Assembly: GCA_002633005.1 (NCBI GenBank)
Contig: NMRA01000003.1
Location: forward strand, 2,164,727 to 2,228,726
Source of the DNA: Phoronis australis
Lineage: Eukaryota > Phoronida > Phoronidae
DNA length: 64,000 nucleotides
Direction: 5' to 3'
The notes below the pieces were generated by a model. It was not told the DNA's origin, ran no database searches, and was given only the letters and a program-made list of their open reading frames with translations. A program made the position numbers and the translations under genes. Below are positions 1-11,956 of the stretch, piece after piece (position 1 is the first letter of the stretch; each line of letters opens with the position of its first letter).

Positions 1-3000
1 TCTTGACACTCATGCGCCTCTTGTACATTGCGCACTACTGTGAACAGCTGTGGAAAGCAATACCGAGTTAAACAGACTGACTTCACACGCACAAGGCAGT
101 ACATGTCTACAAGAAATAGATTTAACACAGAGCAAGAAACAGCAAGACGATGCTATTATACAGACTATAAAACGGACTTCTTCTCCAGCAACAGGCCTGT
201 CCTTCGGTCTTAGTAAACCCCTTAGTGTGAGCGACTGCAGTGCTTCTAGTGAAAGTATCAATTAGCGTGGTAATGTAATGGTAAGATTATCAAGCAATTA
301 GGATGTAAATGGAAGTAGATTCAAGGCAAACATTTTTATGACACTATGACCAGGCAGTCACCAGTCTCAAAATGCCACAATCCTGCCATCAAAATTGCAG
401 CACCAGATCCATAAAGTTGGTGGGCTCGTGTTTGACGAACAACACAACTAAAATTCCAATTAAACTATTGTTTACATGTTATACATGGAAAGGAATCATG
501 TTACTGATACAAAAGGAACCTGGTCTTTGTCATTTACCCGGGGAGTCCTTCTTCTAGAGAAAATAGGACATCTACATGAACACGATGCAGAATTCAACGT
601 ACTGCACTTGTTTACATATGTTGCATTCTGGGAAATATAGGTCATGTGGCTCTTTTTAAAGTGAGTGAATAGTTACTGGTCATGAATGCAAGACTACCTA
701 CTTTTGTCAAAGTTAATTTTTGTCGATTAAAACTAGATTTCACCCTGCTTAGCTGGCTATAAAACGGAAATCAAATTCAACCTTCTACTCCAATAACATC
801 CGTTTAGTCCATACCGTGATAGGATTCTACTTCTGTTACCAACAAAAACATCGAAACCATCAGCGACTCAAGAGGACGCCTCACTATTTATTGGGGTTTG
901 CCCACCCTGTGAATTCAGGAATAACACATTGCCTGTGACTTGAGCTGGTTATGGAAATGGAATTCTCTCACGATAAGGAATATTATGAGACGTGTTATTG
1001 AGAGTAAAAGGTCTACTTCATCTTTTCTTTTAGTCGGGCAACTTTCCAACTAATCGCAACGTCCAAATGTTTCTGACATTTCTTTTCCTCTTACCTGCTT
1101 TTGGTCTTTGTTCACCTTGACTGCTGTTTTGGGTTCCACTAGCCCTCCTCTCTTTGGCCACGTCACAGTTCTCTTCAAGGTTGGTGTCTCCTCAAAATTG
1201 GCATCAAACACATCGTCACTAGAGGGCACAGTCTGTGAGGTTGATGGTTCACTCTGGCAATAATATGCAAAATAATATGTTTAGAATGCTACGCACAAAA
1301 CACTAGACTACACATACTGCCTGAAGTCTCAAAGCAGGAATATTCCTGGACAGCGCCTTAGCATGACGCAAGAACACTGCAGCAGTGCACCCCCTGGGCG
1401 CATCTTTTCAAATGCAACTCTTCCAAAAATGGAAGATTGCTCTCAACTTACAGCCAGTCCCATAAAACATGACTCTGTTTTCATTTCGATTGGCCTTGGG
1501 GTTTCTGTTTCATAAGTTACCACTATAATTACACTAAGTCTGCCGGGCACAACTTTTTGAAAACAGGCTTTTATCATCAGGTTTGCCCAAAGGACAAAGG
1601 TTCAAAGCTGTTCAGGAATATCCCTGCTCAAAGTGATATGAAATTAAAGTTGAATAATTTCCTGATAATAATAAACACATTCATGGAAACGCCACATTTG
1701 AACTGGCAAAATTCCTTGGTCGTCAAACGCAAAATGGGGTCACGAAAAAGGAAAACCTATGTGCGTCGACTTTCTTACCTTTCTCCCTTTTGACAAAACC
1801 CCCTGCTGTTTGACAGTTCTCACGTGTTGGGTCACTTGTGTTTTCCCATTCAGCAACAGAATTAGTTGCTGTTGCCACCATTGGGGAGTTTCCCCATGTT
1901 CAACTGAACATTTCCCCCCAGCTCCATTACTTCCAGATGTAGTTTGATTGACGGTGACTTTGAGGAGATTTGGTGATTTTTACGTTACCAAACAAACTCT
2001 GAAGTTGCATTGACCGCGAGATGCCAAATCTAGCCTGGCGTTAAAACGCCACATAAAACAAAGGAAGGGCTATTACCTGTTCACTACGAGATCTAGCGAG
2101 GGTCCATTGTCTTGCATTGTAGGCAGCCTTTACAGGTGAGGAATTCTGTAACATATTGAAAACTAGTCAGAATTCTCAATGAAAACCCACGCTTTACAAC
2201 AGATTTCAGACCAAAACACGACATCTACACCTGTTTGGTGTCACGACATTAACATTACTACAAGCTTAAATCAACATTAAAGCAATTCTAAAAACATTAG
2301 GTGAAATACCTTTTTAGGACTCTTAAATACCATGGCCTTCACTTGTGGTCTCTCCTTGGCATCTAAATCAACTCGTCGGAACACTTTATTTTTAACCGTT
2401 GAAGGACTCTTCACAGCTGGTTTGGAAGCACCATTCCTTTCATTGGCTGACCTTATGTCCAACGTACTCTTACTTGGACTAGTTTTCCTTTTATTGACAT
2501 ACGAGTGGTCATTATTAGCCACAACAGAGGGCTTCACACTATAAGGGTGGTCAACTTTCACCGGACTTGCATCCTGTACGTTAGCATCAGTATCAGTCGA
2601 CTCACACGAGTCAACTTTACTGAATGTTCTCTTTACACTATGTTTAAGAAATACTGGTTCATCGTCACTGGAAACTGGATCCGTATCGTGGCCACTGTCT
2701 TCAAACTGGCTACTTTTCACAGAGGAATCCTTTGTGCTTTCAGAGCTAGATATAGTCACGTGGCTCGCATTTGATCGTGTAGTACGAGCGTTAGTGCTGT
2801 CCTGGGAGGAAATGGCTACGTCTGACGAACTTTCTTCATCTTCTAGTTGCACACGCTCCACCGGCACCTTGGCAAAGGTGTCTGGAGTAGCTTTGTTCCT
2901 GGATTTAAAAATAAACTTTGAAGATGCAGTTTTCCGTGATAACGTGTCTTCTAATGACATTTGTTTTGTTTTGCTATTTAGTTGTCCTTTAGAAAACGTT

Positions 3001-3431
3001 AGTTTGGCTTCAATGCCATTTTTACTGAGTCTTGAAGTGTAACTGTAAGTCTTTTGTGTCGATTTTTTATTATTTTCTAAAACCTCAGCGTTATTCTTTT
3101 CTGAACATTTCAACAAAGTCTTTCGAGTGCCATAGAATGTTTTCGGCGGAGACACAGAAGGTTTCACAGGATTCAACTTCTTGCGTTCTGCAGAGGTCTT
3201 CTTTGGACTGTTAGATTTCTCCTCGTCAGAGTCAAATGAAAACGGGTCGGAATTCAACCTCGGCCGCTTGGAGTCCGTCTCACTGCTGTTTTTCCGCACA
3301 GACCTGTAGGATGACCTTCCACAAGTGGTACCAGTTGAGGTAGGTTTATCAGCAAGCATGTCATCAAATGCCTTACTGGCAGCATCACGCCCACTTCGTC
3401 CATATGTTCTGATGTACTGATGGCTAGACAT
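1..3431 (-). CDS. WAPL: WAPL cohesin release factor, 5' exons (partial)
   Basis: Wings apart-like protein opens the cohesin ring together with PDS5 and so removes cohesin from chromatin in the nucleus. Four exons read on the minus strand: 3431-2310 (374 codons), 2145-2077 (23 codons), 1253-1095 (53 codons) and 47-1 (cut by the window edge), all joined in phase 0 at GT/AG borders. The N-terminus (MSSHQYIRTYGRSGRD) aligns with the vertebrate start around its PDS5-binding YSR motif, here YGR. Further matches to the human protein are DPFSFDSDEE, then SPVKAAYNARQW, then LFTVVRNVQ, which opens the conserved WAPL helical domain. The middle is a low-complexity Ser/Lys-rich tail typical of the disordered N-terminal half. 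An in-frame ATG 33 bases upstream would add a hydrophobic stretch absent from the family, so 3431 is preferred. The C-terminal catalytic-like HEAT region lies outside the window. Confidence 0.88.
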
Positions 3432-4489
3432 TCTGAATAAAAACAAAACTTTCAATATCATCATTGCACACGCAACAACTTTTTCAACGCAACTTGTTTT
3501 GTTATAGATGAAGATAACAGTCCCTGGTTTTCAGATCCAGGCAATAAATACGAACCAAGTCTGTTGTGCAGTACAAGGAATAGATCAAGATCAATGAAAC
3601 AATAATCGCTACTCTTGTTTCCCAACTTTCGAGAACCGCTTTCATCCATTGAACAATAGGCCCTGTTCACCGATCACCCATACAAGTTTTGGTGAATAAA
3701 CAGGTATTTAAGTCTATATATACAGGACCCTCAAAAATGGCCAAATAACAAGTAGGACTTATAAGAAAAAAATCGAAAGTTGAATAAAATGAAAATAAAA
3801 ATCATAACAGCATTTTTGAGATTTCACCTTGAACATTTATTTTTTAAACAAAATTTGGTCACGTTATTGATACTGTTGTTCTGCAATCGATGTACCATCC
3901 TAGTTTGCTAAATTTTGCTAAAAAAGCATGTCATGTGACCCAATTAATATCAGACTGGTAAAAAATAAAAAATTCGACAAGCTTTTTACTTTCAGAATGT
4001 AAATACTTTTACTGGGTTAAAATCTGTAGTTTTGTGGTAATTTAATTAAATACACAGACTTGTTGATAAAATATTAAATAACCTTAAGAGTATTACCTGT
4101 TGAATGCAATTCAACGTCTCTGGCACACACAGCCTGCACAATACACGACAGGTGCAAAAATATTGCCTAATTATTAGATTGTAGGTATCAAAAGTTTTAA
4201 GGAGACAATTGAAATGTTTACATTTTGACTTAGATTTGAAGCAAAAATATATATTATATTGTAGTGAAAATGAAGGTTATTTTTTGAAATAGATTATTTA
4301 GGCTACTTACCTGTCGGCAAGTTGTAATGATGTGGATAAATATGCATTAAAAAACATTGAGTTATGGCGTGTCGATTGTGGGTATACATATTTTCGTTTG
4401 TAAATCAAGTCTTTCATCACTGGCCTCTTGACTTTTAATGCTACAAGCATACACTGGCGATAACGTATCCTCGTTAAAAGTTACTCATT

Positions 4490-4790
4490 TCAAAATACAG
4501 TGAATAACACCAAAGAGTAGCATGAATGTATACACAATGAGTTATAACTGACACATATCATGACTCTGGAGTCAATATAGCCAACGTAATTTGAACATAT
4601 CCCTGAAATCCTGTCAAGTTTCACGAGAGCTTCCCTAGCTGGGAGCTCTTTTGAAGAAGTTACGCTAAATCAAGCCCGTTCACAAACAATAAGTCCAAAG
4701 AACCCAAACCTTACAAGTACTTTCAGACATCTGCCAATGCTACTTTTTGCAAGTATTAGCTGCCATATCATGCGCTTCGCTCAACTGGCC
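4490..4790. repeat. Dispersed repeat, copy 1 (second copy near 21355-21625)
   Basis: The stretch containing gagttataactgacacatatcatgactctgg (in part: GAGTTATAACT, then CATGACTCTGGA) and continuing through a TTTGAAGAAGTTA block and a TGCTA-TTTTGCAAGT block reappears in the same order and orientation near 21355-21625, inside intron 1 of the plus-strand TMEM243-like gene. The two copies are diverged by many substitutions and small indels, so the element is old. No coding potential was seen and the class is unknown. Confidence 0.55.
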
Positions 4791-6956
4791 TACTTTATGG
4801 TTATCGCAGACAGTGAAATAGTTAACGGCAACCAAAACGTGGAGTTGGAATTGCTCACCAAAGTTATCATAATTCCCATAAGTGTAGACATGCTTCATCG
4901 AGGATATTCTAGTTTAAGTACAAAAAGTATTTTTGACCCATTGAAAACGTCCGTCGGTGAACGGATTCGGATTACCACCCAATTAAATACACAGGGATGA
5001 AATTAGTACAGAGACTGATGGGAAGTGTTATAGCCTCTCGCCAGCCAGACGAGGGGTTACATGTTGCCTGGAGAGCCCTAGAACTGATGGCTCTTACAAA
5101 ATCAAGACATCAATAGTTTTTGAATGGGAGAACGAACTTGAGTGGAGAGATTGATCTAGAAAATATCATCTACATCGTCTTACCTGGGTCTCCAATCGCA
5201 TAAGGACATTATCATAATTCAGAAATAGTCAATACTGAACATGACAGAACAGAACAGAAGTTAAAGAGTAGAGAAACGGTGACCACACTTTACTGTACAG
5301 TATTTACCACAGGCAGTGATCGAAAAGTGATTCAGATACCGAGGCTCTGTTGCTAATCAGTGACTACGTCTGGGACATGAAGACATGAAAAATCACCTGA
5401 ATATACTTCAAACTCCTTGGACAACTTTTACAAACTGTAGAGGAATACCATGGCATAAAATTTTACAAGTCAATAGTCAAAATAAAGACACTTCGCTTCC
5501 ACCGCCATTTCCGAAAATACAACAATGGTCATGCGCAATGCCTGAATGGAAACTATCCTTTTCCTGCTATTATAGTTTCGAATAAATCTGCCATTGTAAG
5601 TGAGAATATGCGCTAAAATCATTTGTTGATTTATAATTAAGAAATAAATTCAGTTATTTCAAAAAAGTTTCACTGCATCAAAAACTTCAATGTTTTACCA
5701 GATATTTGTGTCATAGGTGGCGCCACGTTACGGGCTCTTGATGCTGAGTCGCTGCACATCGTAGTAGGTTGGACCCAGATTATAAAACATAATTAACAGA
5801 AATAGTAGACTCTATTTGTGAATGATTTTATGATTCTAATATCCAAACCCGAATATAGTTGAGACAGTTTCGTTTTACTTATAATGATGAACTCCAGAGA
5901 CTGAAGAGTCTGCTCTTACGATAGTACAGGGCGCCCAGGGTCTATAACTACTCAGCAATACGACAAACTCTAAATTACCCTTCTCATTTTCCATGTTTGT
6001 ACGAGCTCCGGATAAACAGTGTATTCTTCTGTGCTCGGATACACTATTTAATTTACTCGCATGACTGTTTAATTTGTAATATATGTCTTCAGTATCAAAG
6101 CCACAAGTAATTCTAAACAGGTGCCTCAAGAAATGTTATTTACTACTTACGTTTTTTACCGGTAATATATTATAATACAAACTTGGCTTACCGAAGGAAG
6201 AAAATCCATATACAACAGAAAATCCGCTGCTGGATTTTAGCCTGTTGATGTATACATGTTAGTTGAAATGAAGATCAATAATACTGCATCTCTATTGGTA
6301 TCTGTGATACATGTGACTTGGCTAGGAAGACGTTCCTCAAAACAAGCCTCAAATTAATTTTGTATTCTAAAACAGGTCCCATACAACTTACCTTCGTCAT
6401 GCATCTAATTTGCTTTCTTTAATTTTATTTTTGTAGGTCTTAAAAGTTTACCGTAGAGTTTTTGTTTGAATGCACATTGCACTTTTGAATGGTATTGAGT
6501 ATCTTTAATTGCAAGAGGCAAACTGCACTCGCCAAACAAGGTCTTCAAATTGAGAGATGCTTTGAGAATAAAACACGTTTACTTTGCTTTGATTCTAGAC
6601 CCTTTCGCGACTCCTCTTTTCAGCTGCATGCCTTCAAAGGCGTGGTTAGTTTGGTATAATTACTGTTGCGTTTTCCCAGATATTATTGAGTTGGATGCAG
6701 ATTGATCAGTGGAAACATCTTGTTAATGTTATTTGTAATCCAAAACGTGTGCACATCTACGGAACGCACACCTTTGAAAAAGTCTTATTTTATCAGGGAA
6801 ACGTTCGGTGCACTATTATTTTCCAGCGGACCAAGTCTTGAACAGGTTAAAACACAAAGTTGGTTCTAATCTCACCCCCCTCCCCACACATTTTGAGACC
6901 TGCCCTCGTTGACCAACAAAAAAAAAACGCCGGCCCGCATCAATTTCATCCGAAGT

Positions 6957-7005
6957 AAGCAATCAATGAGTACTTCAATCAATGAGTACTTCAATCAATG
7001 AGTAC
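6957..7005. repeat. Short tandem repeat, about 16-bp unit x3
   Basis: Three consecutive copies of the unit AATCAATGAGTACTTC lie between about 6957 and 7005, the last ending in TACTA rather than TACTTC. It lies in intergenic DNA and has no obvious coding or regulatory role. Confidence 0.8.
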
Positions 7006-8431
7006 TAAAAAAACAAATCCCGAGTCATTCTCGCTTGCTCTCAGGTGGATTTTCTTTTTCAAAAAAGTGAGCACCCAAAAACGTAGCTTACCGCGTCGCC
7101 GAGTCGATTTAAAAAAAACGCAGATCAAGGCTAGTTAGTTTTTTTTTTGGCAACCCCACGATTTTCGAATTATGGAATTGATGAATCTCAGGATTTCCAC
7201 CTTCTTCAGTCCTGTCGATCGTTGCGCTTGGTCTCAACGAAGCACCCGGCTCTGTAGCAGATCCTAAAGATCGCGTCATTTCACGTAGCCGAATCAAGTA
7301 ATCAAGAATAGATGGTACTAGTAAAAGGAAATTTTTTTGGATTTGGAAGACAAACTAACATGTATCCCCGATTGAAGGGGGGGGGGGATGTAGTCGATGT
7401 TCGCATTTTAACCATTTTGAAATTAATTTAAGGTGTTAGTTTAGACTTAGTGAGTAAAAAATAGGCTGGAAGATCGTTATTTTTACCTGGTAAGTTTGGG
7501 TCTGATAATACTCCGAATGGTGTGAATGCTAAACACGATTTCAAAACGTCGACCCCGGCAAGCAACCGACAATCAAAATTTTGAATAGGCATGGATAAAG
7601 CCCCTTTTCAATTGGTATGAACATTTTGGGTACAGTTCTAGCTTTTGGTACAAACACGGGTCGCTTTAAATAATGGCTAGGTATTAATATCGTCTCAGAT
7701 TTGGAAGCTCATCTTAACCTGATCCCTACGTGGATGATTGACCGGACCTAATTTATTCCTCTACTCTGCAACACGTTCCCTCGCTGGGTTGTAACGAATT
7801 TCGTTGACACAAAGTTCGCCCGACACAGCAAAACACGAGTAACCTCGGCGCAACTAAAAGGCAAAGAGCTTCAAGAATATTTTCGTAGTTTGCTCTTCGC
7901 CAACGTCCGATTGAAGCGTCTTTTAGCCTGCGCTACGTTCAAGAAGCAAGCGTTTGGTTTAGACCACTTACCGCTGTGATATTGGTCTCAATAGGTTATT
8001 TGTTCAGATGAGAAATGATTTCTTGGTTTTGCAATGAACCGACACTCGCTATTTGTTAACTAGAACCCATCCATTTAAAAATAAAACGGTGTAGTACGGT
8101 AATTAACCAATTATTCCAAACAAAAATAATTGCCAAATTGTTATTTTCCAGATGATCACTTTGTTGCAAATAAAGAGAGCTTCGTCAAATATTTTTTCAT
8201 GACATCTGTACCATACAAATCAAGATACTAATAACCTTTAAAAATTGTAATCCTTGAATCCGTGGAAAATTTTGACAAACTTAATTTCACTTGTCCTTCA
8301 AAGTGTATGCTAATAGGCGAGAAATTACCGTAAGTCAACTTGCAGTGTCTCATCTCAACCAATAACAATCTCAACCCCCAAAGGTATTTTTTCTGCCGTA
8401 GAACCGATTAATAATTAATGTCCTTTCGTAT

Positions 8432-8708
8432 GGGTCGCGGAAAGGGCAAAAAATAGTTGATAGAAAAATCAAACCTTATTCGTAAATTTGCCCTTTCCGC
8501 GCACTTAGCTAGTTCCCGTTTCCACCTACAGGTTTAATTTTCCAAACAGGTTTCAATCACTTTTACGAATTAGGTTTGATTTTCCAAACGCGGTTGATTT
8601 TTATGAATTATGTTTGATTCTTACTGATTAGGATTGATTTTCCAAACAGGATTTTTTACGAATTAGGTTCGATTTTTCTGTTAACTATTTTTGCCCTTTC
8701 CGCGGCCC
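8432..8708. mobile_element. Foldback MITE-like element with CG-rich termini
   Basis: The element begins with GGGTCGCGGAAAGGGCAAA and ends with the approximate reverse complement TTTGCCCTTTCCGCGGCCC. The arms extend inward through TAGTTGATAGAAAAATC and its partner. The interior repeats a motif of the type GAATTAGGTTTGATTTTCC several times, so the element is an inverted repeat with a minisatellite core. There is no open frame, so it would be non-autonomous. Target-site duplications were not clear. Confidence 0.7.
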
Positions 8709-9556
8709 AAACTTTGGGGCAATGCCGCGTTCCCTAATATAACTACTGCTACAACCACCAACGGCGTCACGGAATATTACGACATTCAACAATGCATGTC
8801 TAGGATATAGTCAAATGTGTGTTTCTACGTATGTCATTGTCACACCTTTCCGATGGTCCTGGTGTTTATTTTAAATTGTAAACTGTATGAAAATTTGGTC
8901 TCATTAGTTCGCACAAGTCAGCTACTGTGTAAATAACATATGGAGCTTACGATTTTATATTAACCCACGGAATCTAACGGTTGAGTATGATAAATTTTGC
9001 AATGTCAGTTTTCAAATATTTATTTCGACATATATCAGTCATTGGCTTGCCACCTATCTGAACTAAGATCAAACAAATCATTATAAAAAACTTTTTTGTA
9101 AAATCATCAAGCATTGGTGCATCACGAATCCTTATAAAGTCAAAATCGCCTTGAACAATGAAGTGCGACACGTCGGCGAATGTTTGATATAATCCAGTAA
9201 GCAGATTTTTTTGTGAATGTGCGCGATTTATTATCATGAAGCAAAAGCATGTTCGTTAAACAATCAATGCGTCTTTATGGACAGTCGAAGGTAACTCTAC
9301 CCTGTGGATGTATGTGAATGCAAGTATTTACGTCAGAGCTCAGCCAACCTGTTCATACAATGACGATCATACAAGCCTATATCTCAACTGTAATCTTTCT
9401 TGACAGAATGGACAATGACCAGCTAACCCGACTGACAAACACAGCAGTATATGAAAACTTTTTTGTATTCATCCAGTGTCCGTTCATAGCATAACATATT
9501 CGGTGTCGCTCAGCGTACCAAGCAACCTGTATAGTAACACTGCGTGAGGAACCAGT

Positions 9557-11359
9557 ATGAAGACACTTGGCGTTGTTTTTGGATTTTGTGTGACGGTTGT
9601 TCTTGCTTCGTCCCCTGCACAGATTACAGTGGGGTCTGTGTGGGAGCAAAGTGGAGATTGGAAATTCGATGCAAATTTTGATATCACCTTGACCGAGGCA
9701 CTGCAGCAAGGCTACAGAATCATCTTGGAATTTGACCAAGCTGTCCAAGTAACCGCGGTGAGTCGAAGAAACTACTACTGAGTTAGTGGTTACAGTGGGG
9801 CGGACTAGTTAATAACGGACTAAGAAATATGTTTGTCATAAGCTGTATTGTTACCCAAAACACCGTAATTTATACATGATGCAATTAATTTTCGGCGTAA
9901 TATCTTTAGATGACGCGTAGTGAAAGTTATCTCTTATCGTAACCCTTGGCACTCAGCCGAGACTGACGAAGTACTGCGCTAATTAGTGATCTGAACCTCT
10001 ATACTTGTAACCACTGGTACGATAAAAACAGGGATAGATAACAAACCTGATGTTTGCTTTGAAAAAAGAACAAATGAAACGTGTTTTATATTTGCAAATG
10101 CAAGCAAACAGATGTTTAATGGACATAATTTACTTTCGGTACAAATTTATAGGCTTGCACGCCGTGGGTAATACCGCCTCGTTTCAACAGGTTATATGAT
10201 CGCAGGAATCTGAAATTCCTGTTGTTAGACGTAATATAACACGTAAAGTAGGTACATGTACCCGATTAACTGGACTTTATTTCAGTAATGCTGTGTGGTT
10301 ATGCAAAGTACTTTGTATTCCAGTAAATGTTTTGAACTGGCACTGCGAAACGTGGCATATCTAAATCTTCGGCTTCATTTTTATCGAAATCCGAATCTAT
10401 TTTTTTTTTTGAAATTTCCGGTCTTTTTGTGCAAACTCAAGATAAGTGTCTATTATTTTTTTGCTGGAGTAGGGCCTACATCATGGCCGGCTGGAGTAGG
10501 GCCTACATCATGGCCGGCTGGAGTAGGGCCTACATCAAGGCCGGCTGGAGTAGGGCCTACATCATGGCCGGTTTCCGCTGATGAGTGTCAAGTCCAAGTT
10601 CGCTCCAATTGTCCGAGTTCGATATAAGAGCTTCAAACTTGACTAAAAGTTACTGAGTGATTGAATAAAAGTTCGATCATTTCAGGTTCAAGGGCTCGAA
10701 ATTTCTAGATTAATGATTGAGTCATTTTAAAGGTGCAACTGACTGGGATTAGACAGTCATCCACGCAAGACCACAATCGTGTACTCGAGCACAGAATACT
10801 GAAGAGACAATTATCCGCCGGGAGTTCGCAAAAAGTAGAATAAAAAAATCCAAAAATAATTTAAAGTTCGATCTCAAGTACCCTCTACAAAGATTAGACC
10901 CCTGATATAATTTAGTATTTTATGCATATGAGGAGTGCCGGAATTCAAAGATTTTGTCAAAATAGATATAAAAACAAAATCTTGTTCCTAATTATAGTAT
11001 GTCTACGTAATTACATAGCATTATATTACGTCTTATGACTTATTCTGTTATGTTCTCAGGTCTGGCAGTTTCGAGTTGCCACCGAGCAGTCCACAAACAC
11101 AGCCACACGATGTTGGCGCTTAATGAGTCAAACGTGGAACCCAACCTTTACTTCCGGTCAACACGTCAAGTCGGGAATGCAAGTAGTTGTGACTGGTACT
11201 CTAGCAAAGCCATCAGGTACATACGGCACCGCCTACATAGAGGGCACAAAGTCTTCCACGTGCTCCAGTGAAGGACCTTCAAATGTCACCATAAGTCCAA
11301 CTGAGGATAGCTCCACACAGGCGGCAACAACTAGGAGTGAGGTAACTGCACCGCCAAAG
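9557..11359 (+). CDS. Secreted protein with CBM2-like carbohydrate-binding domain (partial, ends in gap)
   Basis: Two exons are visible: 9557-9757 (67 codons) and 11060 to the assembly gap at 11360, joined in phase 0 (GTGAGT donor, TTCTCAG acceptor). The protein starts with a signal peptide (MKTLGVVFGFCVTVVLASS). Next comes a domain of about 100 residues with the aromatic and glycine pattern of family 2 cellulose/chitin-binding modules: a tryptophan soon after the start (VWEQSG), a central beta-rich part, WNPTFTSGQ and a late GTY. Cysteines occur near the middle and end. After it begins a Ser/Thr/Pro-rich linker (ISPTEDSSTQAATTRSE), the usual spacer to a catalytic domain, which must lie in or beyond the gap. 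A glycosidase such as a cellulase or chitinase is one possibility, but no catalytic domain is seen. Only the fold class is inferred, by pattern. Confidence 0.6.
10465..10573. repeat. 27-bp minisatellite, 4 copies, in intron 1
   Basis: Four near-identical copies of a 27-bp unit (GGAGTAGGGCCTACATCATG plus GCCGGCT) lie in the intron of the CBM2-like gene. One copy has AAGG in place of ATGG. The unit is a multiple of three, so it creates an open frame with a GVGPTSWPA repeat, which is a by-product and not a likely exon. Each unit contains the palindrome TAGGGCCTA. Confidence 0.85.
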
Positions 11360-11956
11360 NNNNNNNNNNNNNNNNNNNNNNNNNNNNNNNNNNNNNNNNN
11401 NNNNNNNNNNNNNNNNNNNNNNNNNNNNNNNNNNNNNNNNNNNNNNNNNNNNNNNNNNNNNNNNNNNNNNNNNNNNNNNNNNNNNNNNNNNNNNNNNNNN
11501 NNNNNNNNNNNNNNNNNNNNNNNNNNNNNNNNNNNNNNNNNNNNNNNNNNNNNNNNNNNNNNNNNNNNNNNNNNNNNNNNNNNNNNNNNNNNNNNNNNNN
11601 NNNNNNNNNNNNNNNNNNNNNNNNNNNNNNNNNNNNNNNNNNNNNNNNNNNNNNNNNNNNNNNNNNNNNNNNNNNNNNNNNNNNNNNNNNNNNNNNNNNN
11701 NNNNNNNNNNNNNNNNNNNNNNNNNNNNNNNNNNNNNNNNNNNNNNNNNNNNNNNNNNNNNNNNNNNNNNNNNNNNNNNNNNNNNNNNNNNNNNNNNNNN
11801 NNNNNNNNNNNNNNNNNNNNNNNNNNNNNNNNNNNNNNNNNNNNNNNNNNNNNNNNNNNNNNNNNNNNNNNNNNNNNNNNNNNNNNNNNNNNNNNNNNNN
11901 NNNNNNNNNNNNNNNNNNNNNNNNNNNNNNNNNNNNNNNNNNNNNNNNNNNNNNNN
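11360..11956. other. Assembly gap (597 N)
   Basis: Run of undetermined bases. It removes the continuation of the CBM2-like gene, including any catalytic domain that follows the linker. Open frames that read across the Ns are artefacts. Confidence 0.99.

Larger units (their letters stand above)
3432..9556. other. Intergenic region with dispersed repeats, no gene recognised
   Basis: About 6 kb between WAPL and the CBM2-like gene. Short open frames here show no recognisable domain. It holds a dispersed repeat copy near 4490-4790, a short tandem repeat at about 6957-7005, and a foldback element at 8432-8708, each listed separately. The first few hundred bases upstream of 3431 presumably contain the WAPL promoter, but no clear TATA box or other element stands out. 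Confidence 0.6.

Noticed and set aside
1760-1945. Extra WAPL exon on the minus strand with donor GTAAGA
   Set aside because: No acceptor gives a phase 0 frame without a stop, and exons at 2077-2145 and 1095-1253 join directly in frame.
10295-10627. 110-codon frame with GVGPTSWPA repeats
   Set aside because: A product of the 27-bp minisatellite inside an intron; no signal, no family.
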